Shown piece after piece: positions 12,294 to 24,539 of a stretch of DNA of 64,000 nucleotides. The DNA is from Eucommia ulmoides (lineage: Eukaryota; Streptophyta; Magnoliopsida; Garryales; Eucommiaceae): the NCBI GenBank assembly GCA_016647705.1, contig CM028330.1:47644397-47708396 (forward strand). The letters run 5' to 3'. The notes under the pieces are model-generated. The model saw nothing but the letters and a program-made list of their open reading frames with translations, had not been told where the DNA came from and made no database searches. A program made the translations under genes and the position numbers. Each line of letters begins with the position of its first letter. The stretch's first letter is position 1.

Positions 12294-12300
12294 TATAAAA
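12294..12300 (+). promoter_or_regulatory. Candidate TATA box of the 175-aa gene
   Basis: TATAAAA lies about 220 bases before the start codon at 12521. It is followed by a pyrimidine-rich patch around 12374-12400 and a GA-rich leader. Placement fits a plant core promoter with a 5'UTR of about 190 bases; this is inferred from spacing alone. Confidence 0.5.
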
Positions 12301-12520
12301 TGGATCTACCGTGGCATCTCACTCTGGCTTCTCGGCATCTAATCTGAGATCCCCTATCCAACGGCTCAGATTACCTCTCCCCCTTCTCTCTCCATCTTCA
12401 TAAGTCACCATCACCACCATATTTCAATTCCATAACTTGAGACAAAATCACAGAAAACATCGGCTTTCTGTTTAAGAAAGAGAGAGAGAAATAAATACAA
12501 CCGCAGCCAGAGAGAGAGAG

Positions 12521-13048
12521 ATGGATGCCTTGGATTCTCCGCTTGAAGCATTAGCTCTCAACTACCTCCGACTTGGGTTCTTCACCGCCGTTAACAACAT
12601 TTGGACGTGGGTCGCCGTGGTTACGGCGGCTGTAAGCTTCTGGAGGATCAGGGCGTTGTCGATTCCGGCGAAATCTGGGGCATGCGTCCTGAACCCAGTT
12701 GGGTCTTCTCCCTCTCCGACGCCATCATCGTCTCCGTCATCTTCATCTCCGCCGGTTGAGGGCCACCCAGCTGAAAATGGTTTGACATCGAGCTCGAGTT
12801 TCTGCCTGTCGGAGAGAGACGGACGGACAAAAGGGAAGTTCTCCGTTTACTACATCGATGATTACTGCAACGATGGAGAGATTGATACCGGCGACAGTCA
12901 CAGTAACGGCGTCGGGTTTGCGGGTGCAAAATACTGGAGAAATGATTTGCAGAGTGAGATGAGATTGAGAATGGGCGAAATGGGGTGGTATGCTGACCAG
13001 GACTTCACGGTGACTAACGGCAACGTGGTTAGATTGTGGGGAAGATAA
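12521..13048 (+). CDS. Single-exon plant protein of 175 aa with one N-terminal membrane segment
   Basis: An intact 175-codon frame whose codon and base composition differ sharply from the AT-rich surroundings. Residues about 14-46 are hydrophobic and Trp/aromatic-rich (NIWTWVAVVTAAVSFWRIRAL), giving one likely membrane segment or anchor. Residues 62-78 are a Ser/Pro-rich linker. The C-terminal half (about 103-175) is soluble and acidic to mixed, with FSVYYIDDYC, a YWRNDL block, and a well-formed end GMGWYADQ-like followed by VVRLWGR. The start is the first ATG after a (GA)n leader, with G at +4. It resembles a family of unnamed plant proteins beginning MD.L.SPLEALALNYL that I recognise only loosely; I cannot assign a function. 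An antisense frame at 12648-12929 is a shadow. The 3'UTR has a GGC/GGT-rich run near 13087-13110. Confidence 0.85.
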   Translation: MDALDSPLEALALNYLRLGFFTAVNNIWTWVAVVTAAVSFWRIRALSIPAKSGACVLNPVGSSPSPTPSSSPSSSSPPVEGHPAENGLTSSSSFCLSERDGRTKGKFSVYYIDDYCNDGEIDTGDSHSNGVGFAGAKYWRNDLQSEMRLRMGEMGWYADQDFTVTNGNVVRLWGR

Positions 13049-13357
13049 TTTTAGAGAGAGAAATGTTATAAACCAGGAGAAGGAGGTGGGGGCGGCGGCG
13101 GCGGTGGCGGTTTTACTTTTGTTGGTTGCTGGTTCTTAACTGAAGTAAAATGATCAATTTGATTGTCTTGAAATTGTATATAATTGTAAGGATGAATTGC
13201 TTCTGTAATAACACCAGCATTCGATTATGGTGCGAAATCCCTCTCTGTGCCGCGTCTCTCCCAAAAATAGTTTTAATTTGAGTGAGTAGGAAATAGAAAG
13301 TTGTATAAAAAAATAGAGAAAATTATTATATTATTATAAAATAATTTTCTTATAAGT
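13049..13357. other. 3' flank of the 175-aa gene
   Basis: Contains the likely 3'UTR with a GGCGGCGGCGG-type run at about 13090-13105, then AT-rich sequence. I could not pick one polyadenylation signal with confidence. Confidence 0.5.
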
Positions 13358-14690
13358 CATATTTGATGGTTTTGATGATTAAAATAATTTGGATGTTTGG
13401 TTGAATTAATTTCGTTTTTTAAATATGTTTACAAAATATTATTCAAGATCAAAGATGAATCAAGATAATGAATAGACCAAATGAGAAACAAATATGAAAG
13501 ATCAAGGGGTGACAATTCGAGACATGATGGACTTATTTTGAAGAAATTATTTTTATGTTTTTTATATTTCTAAGGTAAAACAACACTCATATTAATCAAC
13601 TCTTGATAAAACTAAATAGGATCACTTACGACACGTATAATTGATCTAATATGGCTATGTATGTTTGATTATGTGCTTAAGAGTGTTTGATTATAACATT
13701 AACATGTGTTTTAAACACTAAGATAGTTAGAATCAATCAACTGATATGAAAAATCAGTCAACTAATTGTACTATTTTTTTAAGTTGGAAAACACAAAAAT
13801 TGAAATGAAAAGGGTCGATTGAAATATTCAAGGACCACAAAAATGTGAATAGAAGCAAAACAATCGACTGATCGGTCAACTGTTTAAAATAGGTTCCAAA
13901 AAGAACAAAAAGGGTCAACTAGTTATAGGAATGGTCGACTAATTGTAAGCCTAGAAATCTTGTGAAAAATCTTCAAACGATTAGCTGATTTAGAATCACT
14001 GGATCAATGTGTTCAATTTTTTTAACTTTTAAAACATTTTACGAAGATCTTTTTACCTCAATTTTTACAATTAAATATTCCTAAATCATTTTTAAGTGGT
14101 CTAAAATTATTTTAATTGCTCAGATATAATTTTCGTATTTAAAATCAAGGGCCTTATCAAAAATGCATTTTGGTCCTCAAACTTTTTGATTTGTTAGTAT
14201 TTCAGTAAAACTTCCTTTCATAATCTTCGAAGTTGATGTTCAAGTTATTTTGGGCATGAATCGTGACTGATTTCAAGACAAATTAATAGTCAAACTAGCT
14301 GTTGGTATTGGTGTCTTATGGTAAGAAATTTTGGGAGAGATTTTAAGGATCTTTGAACCAAACTAGTCGTTGAAGCTTTCTTTCAAATTGCCTAAAACAA
14401 GACCTACATTTTCACAATAAAAATCAGATTTTTGGGGATCCCGCATAATATGTTTTTTTAGAAAAAAATTGAGCTTAATAGTTTGAGTGATCAAGATCAA
14501 AATAGAAAAAGAAAGAGTGGTGTAGAAGTTGTGTGAAAAATCCAATATGCTATTGAAGATATTCGTGAAAGAATATCATTTGAAAATTAAATTAAAAAAA
14601 TTCTTATTCAAATATTATATGGGAATTTTAAGTGATATATATCTAATTTACATATTAAATATCTCTGTGATACGTTTCTGTTCTCAATTT
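13358..14690 (+). mobile_element. Truncated LTR of the TGTTGA-type family ('family L')
   Basis: The left edge (TTGATGGTTTTGATGATTAAA...) aligns with the starts of the LTRs at 18859 and 48688. Like them it carries a GATCACTTACGACAC block (near 13620) and a patch of GGTCGACT/GGTCAACT words (13740-13960). The right end of the LTR is missing where the minus-strand gypsy element begins. A decayed fragment. Confidence 0.6.
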
Positions 14691-15106
14691 GGCGGCAACC
14701 GAAAAATGTTATCCTGTTGGAGACATCAGGACTACTCTAGTCCCAGCTCATTTTGAGTTACTAGATCTGTCGAGATACATTCTCCATATTTTGTCATCTT
14801 CATCTCTAGTTAGGAGTGCAACAAACTCGTCAAGAAACTCAGTCTCTATCGGCTCATCATCGGCCCTTGGATTATTAACGAGTTAGTCAGTGATTGCTTG
14901 TCCTTTGATTTCCTTTTGAGTTACGTATACAATATTGAATTCGGTGAGTAGCATTTCCCATTTATAGATCTTCTCTATGAGTACCAATTTCTCAAACATG
15001 TACTTCAGAGGATCCATTCGGGCGATTACGTGAGTGCTGAAGCACAACAGATAGTCGCACAGACATTGAACAGTCCAGGCCAAAAAGCACCAGGTTATTT
15101 CCAGTA
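14690..15106 (-). pseudogene. Gypsy RNase H segment, downstream part
   Basis: Minus-strand translation gives FLAW..., YLLCFSTHVIARMDPLKY, KWEMLLTEFNIVYVTQ and DEFVALL-type wording typical of the RNase H and following domain of Tat/Ogre elements. Cut off at the left near the family L fragment. Confidence 0.75.
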
Positions 15107-15111
15107 TTAAG

Positions 15112-17352
15112 TGAAGGCCCAAGAATTACCCAAGAGGGGGGTGAATTGGGTTTTGGCAAATAATTCGTTATTTAAAAAACTACTCAATATAACCTAAGTG
15201 TTAATGTGATTAAGTGCACAACGGATATTCAAATAAGAGTAATAATCACAAACACAAATATATGCGAAAATGTAAAGAATAGAATTAGAGAGATTGACAC
15301 CGGTATTTTATAGTGGTTCGGCAAACACCCTTTGCCTAGTTCACTCCCTCAAGCTCCTTCGAAAATTTCACTATCTTTGATCTTCTTACGGGTGAAAAAC
15401 AAACCGTTTAAGTCACCGCTTGAGAAGTACGTATCTCAAGTCTTTACAATATAGAGTGAATATATTCCACTTACAAATCTCTCCTCTTGAGTAAAATCCT
15501 TACTCAAGATTTACAATAAAAATCTCACTGTCTCACAAAATGAAGTTTCAACACTCACAAAATATAGAACTCAAGAATTTATGTGTGTGAAGCAAATACA
15601 ACAAACACTCAAAAAATATAAATTAAGAAGAGTAGAAATGTTGTTGGACAGAATTTAGCTTGGAAGCCTTTGGTAGTATCACTTTAATCTTTGAGGTTTA
15701 CTTGATTAATACTTTGATGAGTTATTTCCTCAGCAATCTTCTCTCCTTTTACAGATGTAGAGAATGTATGAGGATATCTCATTTGAAGAACTTGAGAGCT
15801 AATGACCGTTTGAAAATCTTCTTCAAATTTCAACATTCAAATTGCATAGGCTCCTCTTCTATTATCTCTGCAGATTTGTCAAGAATCTTTTCCTCTTTTT
15901 CAAACCTCAATTAATGCAAGATAGTGTAATTAAATGCATAGGACCCATAATCCATTCATGTTGTTGAGGTAGTGGAAAAATACAATTATTATCTCTTACA
16001 TACAATGTATATAATAGAGTGTAAGGGATCATGATATATGTAGACAAAACATGATGGAGTTTATGCAAAGATGGTGTGAAATCATTTAATGCTAAACTCC
16101 TTTCATTAAATAATGTAGCTAGTATAATCAAGATAGGATACCTTTCATACTAGTGGAAGACAATGTATGGGCTAGCATTTATTGAGCTACCCTACCATCA
16201 ATTCAAAATGATATCTTTGTATTCCCACTTGATTTCAAAATAATATACTTGTATTTTTATAGGATAATAAATATGATCATTCATATAAATAGTGTATAAT
16301 GTATATCATACAATTATACAACTCAATTAAGTACATACAAGTATTTAAGGCATTTGAATACTTAGAATCATTTAGCATGATGAAAACAGAATTTGCATAC
16401 CTTATGAGTCAATTTGTCAATTAATCATAAATGAATTGATGAATATATCAATTGATCATGATTATATCATATAGACATGTTAAACTAACATCTCATGACA
16501 TGATTTGAACGTTCCGAACAAAATATGATATGCAAATCCAAATTTGAGTTCATGACAAAATTCTGCATTTTGAGTTCTAAAATGTTTCAAAATATTTTGA
16601 TCAATTTCTTTTTAATTCAACATTGTATTGATCAAATTGAATGATGAAAATATATTATATAATCATTATAAGGCATATGAATCATCATACATTAATTAGA
16701 ACAAGCATATGACGCCAAAACGTAAAGCCGAAAATAGAACAGGAGAGAGAGCATTATGCTTGAAAGTAGTCGACTACTTTCAGCATAAGTAGTCGACTAC
16801 TTATGCTGCAGCGCCTGCGATCATGAAGTTTTCGTTCGTTTTGGGTTTTTGGTCTTAGTTTATGATCGTTTATCATTATAAACACTTTATAGGGCATGTA
16901 ACAATTATTATCAAGATGTTTATATGATTCAAAAACTCAATGATCATATTAAGAATATAAAATCCCAATTAAGCATAATTATGATCAATAGGTATTTTTT
17001 TCCCGATATAGCATGTAATGATCAAACGCATACTTCACATTGTGATATATAAATATATTGGATATGATAAGATCAATATATCATAATTAAGAACACATAC
17101 GGTGTGTGTGTGTCCTATAGAGTTCCGAGTTCAATATCCCGCGAGTATTATCGAAATGAAAAATTGCTTTAATGTAAATCATACATTTTCATACCTTTTC
17201 GACTTGATTTCGCTTTCATGATTTGTTTTGATAGTATTTGGATATTCTATATTTCAAATCATCGTTAGTATATTTAAAACATCAAATGTGTGTGTTATCG
17301 TCAAAATCACTTTAATCCGGGAATCCTATGATTGAAACCGCTTAGGCTAACA
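15112..17352 (-). mobile_element. Solo LTR, SIRE-like copia type, inserted in gypsy RNase H
   Basis: The edges on the plus strand are TGAAGGCCCAAG and GGCTAACA, flanked by a perfect 5-bp duplication TTAAG (15107-15111 and 17353-17357). Read on the minus strand it begins TGTTAGCCTAAGCG, soon shows TTTTGACGATAACACACAC, and ends with AATTCACCCCCCTCTTGGG, the wording of SIRE/Maximus-type copia LTRs. Gypsy RNase H continues on either side. At 16762-16807 it carries two abutting perfect palindromes (20 and 26 bp) centred on GTCGAC. There is no internal region, so it is a solo LTR. Confidence 0.88.
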
Positions 17353-17564
17353 TTAAGTACTTTTCTTCGTATAAGGTAAACCTTTTGTTGACATAGTAGA
17401 TTTCTTTCTCTTTCTTTTCTAAGTTGTCGTGCTGACCCAGTATTGCCCCTATGGAAGTCTCCAAGACAGTGAGGTACAACAATAGGAGACGCATTTGCTG
17501 GGATGGCACTAGAATAGGAGGATTCATTAGGTAGGCCTTGATTTTGTCTAAGAATGTCTAGCAT
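17353..17564 (-). pseudogene. Gypsy RNase H segment, upstream part
   Basis: Minus-strand wording NPPILVP, LLLYLTVLETSIGAILGQHD and ERNLLCQ/EIYYVNKRFTLYEEKY matches the start of gypsy RNase H. It stops at the right target duplication of the solo LTR. Confidence 0.78.
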
Positions 17565-17827
17565 TCATCGTTCTATTTTCCACTTACCTCTTTTCTTAGC
17601 ATCTTGAAAATTAGTTCGCAAGTCATCATTAACTAGGAAATAAATTAAACTATGAAATTTACTCTCCCAAGGAAACCGTGGATCTCCTTTTTTGTTCTTG
17701 GTGCTGGCATTTCGATTGTGGATTTGGTCTTAGCGGGGTCGATTTTGATATCTCGATGGTTTACCATGAAGCTCAATAACTTTCCCGATACCACCCCAAA
17801 CGTATATTTGACGGGGTTGAGCTTTAA

Positions 17828-18540
17828 TTAGAATATCTGAAGATGGATGAACATCTTCTTCAAGTGATCTTTATCTTCTCTAGATTCTACAATCATATCA
17901 TCCACATAGACGTTCATTTCTTTGGGGATCATGTCATGGAAGAGAGCTATCATGGCCCACTGGTAAGTTGCCCTAGAATTCTTAAGTCCGAAGGGCATGG
18001 CTCTGTAGTATAATACACCCCATGGAAATATGAATGTGGTCATGTGCTTATCCTCTTCGTCAACTAGAATTTGATTATATCCGTAGAACCCATCCACAGA
18101 AGATGAAATTCTACATCTAGTGATATTGTCCAGGATGATATAGATATTAGGCAGTGGAAATTCATCTTTTGGATTTGCCCTGTTGAGACCTCAATAATCT
18201 ACCATACTCGAATATTGTCTTCTTTCTTGGGCTCCACATTATATTGCTCATCCATTCGCAACATATGCAGATGTCAATAAGGCATGCCTTAAACTGTTTC
18301 AATATTTCTTCTTTAACTTTTAGGCTAATGTTTGGCCTCATTTTTTGGAGCTTTCGTTTGATCGGTTTGATCCCTTCCTTGATGGGAAGTTCGTGTGTCA
18401 CAACATCAATATCCAGTCCTACCATGTCGTAATAGGACCAAGCGAACACGTCATGGTACTCCCTCAATACGACTATCAATTCTTCTCTATCTTGGATACT
18501 CAAAGATTTCCAAATCTTAGTCTCTTTCAGATTTTCTAGG
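17828..18540 (-). pseudogene. Gypsy reverse transcriptase segment
   Basis: Minus-strand frames give an upstream block (DVFAWSYYDMVGLD, VVTHELPIKEG, KPIKRKLQKMRP) and the RT core (MDGFYGYNQI, TTFIFPWGVLYYRAMPFGLKN, VYVDDMIVES). This is the classic order for Ty3/gypsy RT of the Tat/Ogre group. Remnant. Confidence 0.85.
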
Positions 18541-18858
18541 TCCCAAAAATTTACTGTTTTTGCTTCATCTTAGCTACAAATCGGGTGATCTTTGAATCGC
18601 TCTAAGGCTCTTTAGAATTCCTCAGCATTCTTAGGAGTCGGGTCGTCCTTTGTTTCAATTTTCATTAACTCGCAATTTACTTCCTTATCAAGATTGTACT
18701 CTTTAAGTAGGTGGTTTTCATTATTATATAAATTATATACGGATGTACTTGGCAACGTGAAAAGTAAACATAAAACGTGATTTTAAATATGACATTTTTT
18801 TCAAAATAATCTACTTCATATAAAAGGAAATTATAAAAACAAAAGGCCTAAATAGATA

Positions 18859-20888
18859 ATGTTGACCCTAGATGTCTTCATAGACAATATAACGTTGATG
18901 GTTTATGGAACTAATATGTTTATTGAGTGATTTCAGATTAGAGTTCTGTTTGAGCAAATGAAAAAAAGAATGAATTTTAAAGATAATACTCAAAGAAGAT
19001 TTACAAAAATGATATTTTACAAAAGATTCAAGATGGTTTGCAAATGAAGACGTTGAAAAACTTTTGAAGCAAAAGAGATTTTTTGTATTTTTAGGTTAAA
19101 CAACTCAATACCTTTAGGCTCTAAATACAACATGATTAGGATCACGCACGACACTTAAAAATGATTATTTTTATGTTTATCATGGTAAGAAGTGATAAAT
19201 TCAAGATCCTAAATATTTTTCATAAAGTGTTGATTCAAGAAAATATTTTAAAATACGAAAAAGATTAAGGGTTCAAGACCAGACGGTTGATTGACCAAGT
19301 AAGCAGTTGACTGAAATAAGCAGTATATAGAAAGAACAGCGACCAAGTAAGCAGTTGACTGAAATAAGCAGTATATAGAAAGAACAGCTTCTAGTCCAAA
19401 TGGTTGACTGACTGGAAATTCGATCGACTAGCGAGATCAGTAGCCATTGGAGTTTTTCTTTTGGCCTGAACGGACAAAAATAGGACAGTTGCAAAGGAGC
19501 CGGTTGACCAGCTAGAATTTGGATGACCGATGCACCAGGAATCAGATAAGTTAACTGATTTATTTTTCAAGATCTTCAACCCAAATCCTATGGTTTTGAA
19601 CATTATAAATTTGATTTCAAGTGGATTAGAGTACATTTCTTATATCTATCATGTGCTTTGAAGATCCTATTAATTATTCCTTATATTAATTGATTCTATG
19701 ACTTTAACCGGTAAAACTACTTTCTATATTTAAGGATTTTGAATCAAAGAAATTTTGAAGACTAAATTTAGTTTTTCAAATAGTATTTTTAAATCAAATA
19801 TATCTGATTTGAAGAAGCATTTTATATGGGGTCTATGTGTTACAAAAATGATCTTATATTTTGAAAAATAATCGTTATAGGCATAGTTTGAAATCTATAT
19901 AATAACCTACATTTTTATAACTAAATAATAATCAAGAGCAAGAGTTTTAATCAGCTATATTCGAAAAGAGAGAATCATTTTGTTGAGAGTATTTTTAACA
20001 AAAAAGGGTTTTGCTTTGAAGAAATCATTGTTCTTGTTATTTTGGATTTGAGTCTTTTCTACGATCTTCTTAAAGAAATTCTGGTGAAAATGTTCTTGTT
20101 TACTTGCTCAAAATTAATTGTGTTTTAATTGAGATATATTCTTTATTTGAACTCGTAGTATTTTATATGAAAAATCGATTTCTTTTTAGAATGTCTTAAA
20201 AATCTTGTAAAACGATTTTTGTCTATGAAATCTGATTAATATTATCTCTGTGCTTAAACTGAGTAAAATCAAATTTGTTTTCTCACGTAGTTCTATCATA
20301 TAGTTTATCTAGACATTAATCGAGCATATATTGTATTGAGATCGTAGAAGCTCCAGTGGGAAAAAACGTGATATTTTTGTATTAGTGAGTGTAAGAGGAT
20401 TAGACACATTTGGGTTGGTATCTAATCAAGGTAGATAGGTTTGATTCTTAGCCTGTACAGGGATTAGGTTTGATTTTTCATGTAACAGAATTAAGTTTGT
20501 CTTTAACCTGGTAAACAGATAGGGTTCTTTATTAGCATGTGAAAAGAAAATTATAAAGATTTAATTCTAAGTCTGAGAAAAAAAATAGGTTAGTCATTGT
20601 AAGGGTTCGATTCCTAGAAGGCAAAAGAATCAAGATTAGTGGATTGCAAAAGCCCTGTGGAGCTTGAGGGATTGAATATAGGTAAAAGTAGCCTATTGAA
20701 CCAGGATAAATAGTTATGTGCCTTTTTTATTTCTGATTGTTTAGTTGCGCACTTAGTTAAATACGTTTCCATTGTAATACAAGAAAATAACCACTTAGGA
20801 AAATTGGTAATTTGTGTGTTTAATAATTAATTGTTTGATTTTTATCACTACTCAATTCAACCCCCTTAGGTAGATCTGTGGGCCAACA
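18859..20888 (+). mobile_element. LTR of family L inside the gypsy remnant, flanks do not match
   Basis: Starts TGTTGACCCTAGATG and ends CCCCCTTAGGTAGATCTGTGGGCCAACA-like, the same borders and block order as the solo LTR at 48688-50735 (the GATCACGCACGACAC block, GTCGACT-type patch near 19270-19560, AAAAACGTGATA, and cues near the end). The five flanking bases differ (GATAA against AATGA), so either the flanks were rearranged or it is not a simple solo LTR. Confidence 0.75.
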
Positions 20889-20948
20889 AATGATAGTCTC
20901 AACCATCTAGTAGCTAGTCAGATGAGAGATGAGGTAACAACTCCCAAA

Positions 20949-21420
20949 TTACCAAAGCTCGCAGTGTATCGAGATTGAGCAAGCTTTCAAGTTGACGATA
21001 TTTTCCATTGATTTTGTCCTTGTGATGATCTTCCTTCTACTTTTTTCATTTCCCAAGATCTTGTAGACTAACCCTTCCAGGGCCGCTGCTGGTAGGCTAA
21101 TACCGGTATACCTCGGGATCAATACGAATTCGGCTCTTTTTTTTTGTGTTTCGTTTTTTTTGTCAAACTGGACTACTTTAGCGACAAATGAAAAGGTGAC
21201 CCAGATGTAAGGGATCACCCTAGGCCCTTATTCCTTATGAGATTGATGGTCATACTTCCATTTTCCATTTGAAATATTCCATAATCCTTGGGTATCTCGC
21301 TTTCCTTTGGTTTTGAAGAAGACTTGCATCCCTGACCTGTGCTTTCCAAAGACTTTTTCTAGGTCGAAGTCCATGGTTTGCAAGTAGAAGGCTATCATTG
21401 TTGTGTCAGCTGACATCCCT
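20949..21420 (-). pseudogene. Gypsy protease/linker segment
   Basis: Minus-strand frames include PPLILGMSADTTMIAFYLQTMDFDL-type wording and IPRYTGISLPAAALEGLVYKILGNEK, which sit after gag and before RT in Tat/Ogre polyproteins. Adjacent to the LTR at 18859-20888. Confidence 0.65.
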
Positions 21421-22199
21421 AGTATCAGTGGTGGATTTTCCTCGCGAACATATGTGGCATTAGTGATGTCAAAGGCCTAGAATGAGATTGCTTTCTTGGT
21501 TTACTCTACTACAACTACTGGGGCAGTTGAGGATTGGTAGATGTCATGATCATCCTCAGTGTGGATGGCCATGATACTGTCTTCGAATGTGAACTTCATC
21601 TTTGATGTAACGATAACGCCAATCATGTCAACCATCTTCTTGACACTTTCGCTTAAAGTGCTTATATCTCCCCAGATGTGATCTAACTCTTCCAGATCCT
21701 GGGATTTTTTTTCTTTATCTTCTACCTCATCTATGTCCTTTTCACTTATTGGTTATTTTTTCTTTCCATCTTCTTGCTATGGTATTTCTTCTTTGAAGCC
21801 ACTTTCCCAACTAGTAAGAGTGATCGGGCGATCGTCTTCTACCCAAGAAAGAAGGGAAAGGTCTACCCAATACACCTTCGAGCAATTGCTAAATTTAACC
21901 CATACTGCTTCAGGTGGCTTTAGATTGGTTCTCCAAATTCTTGTATTGCCCTTGGGATCATTTTCCCAATCTCACCCAATCATATTGACGGTCGGGGTGG
22001 GGTATTCATGTTTCAGTAGTGGGTTTTCCTGAAAATTTGGTTGAGACACTTCTTCATGCGTCGGAAAGAATATCGCCTTAACTTGAATGAGGTCTTCTAT
22101 CTAGTGCTTTAAGTTGTAGCAGTTATAAGTATAATAATTGGCTACCCTGGAGTGATATACACATAACTAGTTGGGATTAAAGTTGGGGCTTTGTGGGTT

Positions 22200-23760
22200 T
22201 TGGCAATTCCGTGGGATTGGCACAATCATTTGTTTTCAATACGCTCATCGAAAATTAGAGAGAGAGAGAGAGAGAGGGGTATTGGCAAATGATTGAATTT
22301 TCTTGGTTCTCTAGGTGGATATTTTAAGTGCAAGGTGCTGGCGATTTTGATTGTAGATGAAAGGAATTGAGGAGGGCATTGATGGAGCTTTGTAGAGAAT
22401 ACGGAATGGATAGGGATTATATACCAGGGCCTGAAATGGCGCAAACCGAGTGATCCTTGGTTTGGTAAGGCTTGAGCCTTGGTATCCATGGAGATTTGGT
22501 TTTTTATGGCTATACTACGGTCTGATGCTTTGGGGGGTTCCTTTGATTGTGAACGACCATTGCCACCTCAGGGTCTTTCTTCCTTAGGGATGCCGATTTC
22601 TTAGTTTCATTGTTAGTCGATTTTTGTATCCTACCCTTTTAGATACCTCCTTCTACATACTCTCCTAAGAGTATTACATCTGATAATGGCCTATTCAAGG
22701 CATTGAGAAGGGGTTTGTAGTATGAATGAGGCTAAGCCAGCACGACCATTTAGACCATTTTTGCTTCTTTCATAGGCAGCACGACTTATGCAGCTCTATT
22801 CCTCCAACGGACGGCAAATGCTTGGAAGCTCTCACCGCTCTTTCTCTCTGAGCTTTTTAGATATATTTTGTAGGGTGAAATTTTCCAGTTGTACCTGTAC
22901 TGGTCATAGAACACCTTGACCACGTCAATGAATGTTTTCAGTTTTTCTTGCTTGATACTTCAATACCACTGATCGGCTGATCCATCCGATGACTGTTGGA
23001 AGATCTAAAAAACTGGTGTTTCATTGTAGATATAGGCGCCTATCTCATTTTTGTACCTTTGGATATGCCAATTCAGGCATCCTGATCCATCATACTTGGT
23101 AAGGTTTGGCATTGTGATGTTATCCAGGAACTTCACCTGGGGTATTGAAGATAACCCGATGAATCAGGCGTCAACTGTTGACTCTTCTTTCTTTACCTCT
23201 TTTAGCTCTTTCTCCATTTGTTGTAGCTTTTTGGCTAGTAACAAAGTCTTTTTGGATTGCTCTTTCACTTTTTTCTTGATACGCTCGGCCATCTCTGAGA
23301 TAATAAGGCTTGGGATAATAGGTCTTGTGGTTGCCAAACTTAGGTTGATATTTGGATTGGCCATTGTTGGGGCCACTTGTGGTCCTGGTGTCAAATGCGA
23401 TGCATGGAGTACTGATTCACCAATCACTAGGCTAGGGCCTCAAAAGTTGGAAGGCTAATGTAACGTTGTTGGTTCGATTGCATCCGGGGTTTGGACGAAT
23501 GCTACCTGATTTTGTTGAGATTGTCAAGTTGCTGTAGTAATTTGGTTATCTACCCACGTCCCCTTTCAACGAAACCATATCCTCCTTGAGTTACATTATC
23601 TCAGTAGGTATGTGTACGGTAAGGAGAATGTTGGTGCAACATTCCTTTAGCTATAGGAGGAGGGCTCTGACTGTTATATTCCTAGGCATGTTGCAATCCT
23701 TCCTTAACATCTTCCGTTAAGATAGGATTTCGTGCTTGGGCAAGAGTGCAGATTGGGGAA
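22200..23760 (-). pseudogene. Gypsy gag segment
   Basis: Minus-strand translation shows a coiled N-terminal part (MAERIKKKVKEQSKKTLLL, LQQMEKELKEV) and capsid wording (DQYRYNWK, ESFQAFAVRWRNRAA) as in Tat/Ogre gag, followed by a Pro-rich tail near 22490-22230. Broken; part of the same remnant. Confidence 0.7.
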
Positions 23761-24539
23761 TGGGAGACGAGATTCTTTCTGTAGGGAGCAAGTTTCCTTA
23801 TGTGGAAAAAAAATTGTGTTACCATCACAGTTTGCAAAAGGTGTTCGAATTTAACCATGAATTAGGTGATACGAGATTTTCATTTGTCCTAAGTTTTAAT
23901 AGATTACAACAATACCAAATTTTTGACATGACTAACCCAACAAATAGGGAGTATTTTAAATTACAGACACAATGACACTTCACTTTAAGACTAAATAGAA
24001 ATCTCGTTTTATCTTTTTGCCACTATCAACTTCAAACTAGGTAATAGTATCTTGGACCAGTACAAAATGATATCTCTCAACTTGATAAAGCGCCATATAG
24101 ACAAGATAGGGACTTTATTACTCCCAATAGCTTGTTCATAGTCTTTTTTTTTAAAAAAAAAAAAACAAAAAACAAAATTAACCTTTGAACAAGCTCATAA
24201 AATGTGGGAGAAAATAAAAATTCCTATGTTGACTATTCCATTCTTTATCAGTGTTATGTATTTTCTTTCGTCTGGTTCCAAGGCATAAGCATGTAAGCAA
24301 GATATTTAACAACCACAATCTCTCTCCATCTCCTAATAGTGTCCTATAAAGGGTTTGGGTAGCGATCTATCCTATGATAACTATGTAGGGCTCACAGCTT
24401 TTACTAACGTAACCTAAAAGGCCTAGTTCCCAAATCTTCAAACCTCCGACGTCCCAAGGGAACATCCATTGTTGGTTGAGCAAGGTGAGTTTCGGAACCA
24501 ATCTAGGCAGACTACCTGCTAATGTTTCAAATATGTCTT

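Noticed and set aside
12648-12929. 93-codon minus-strand frame over the 175-aa gene
   Set aside because: It lies antisense within a clearly better frame and has an Arg/Ser-rich composition expected from the opposite strand of a GC-rich exon.
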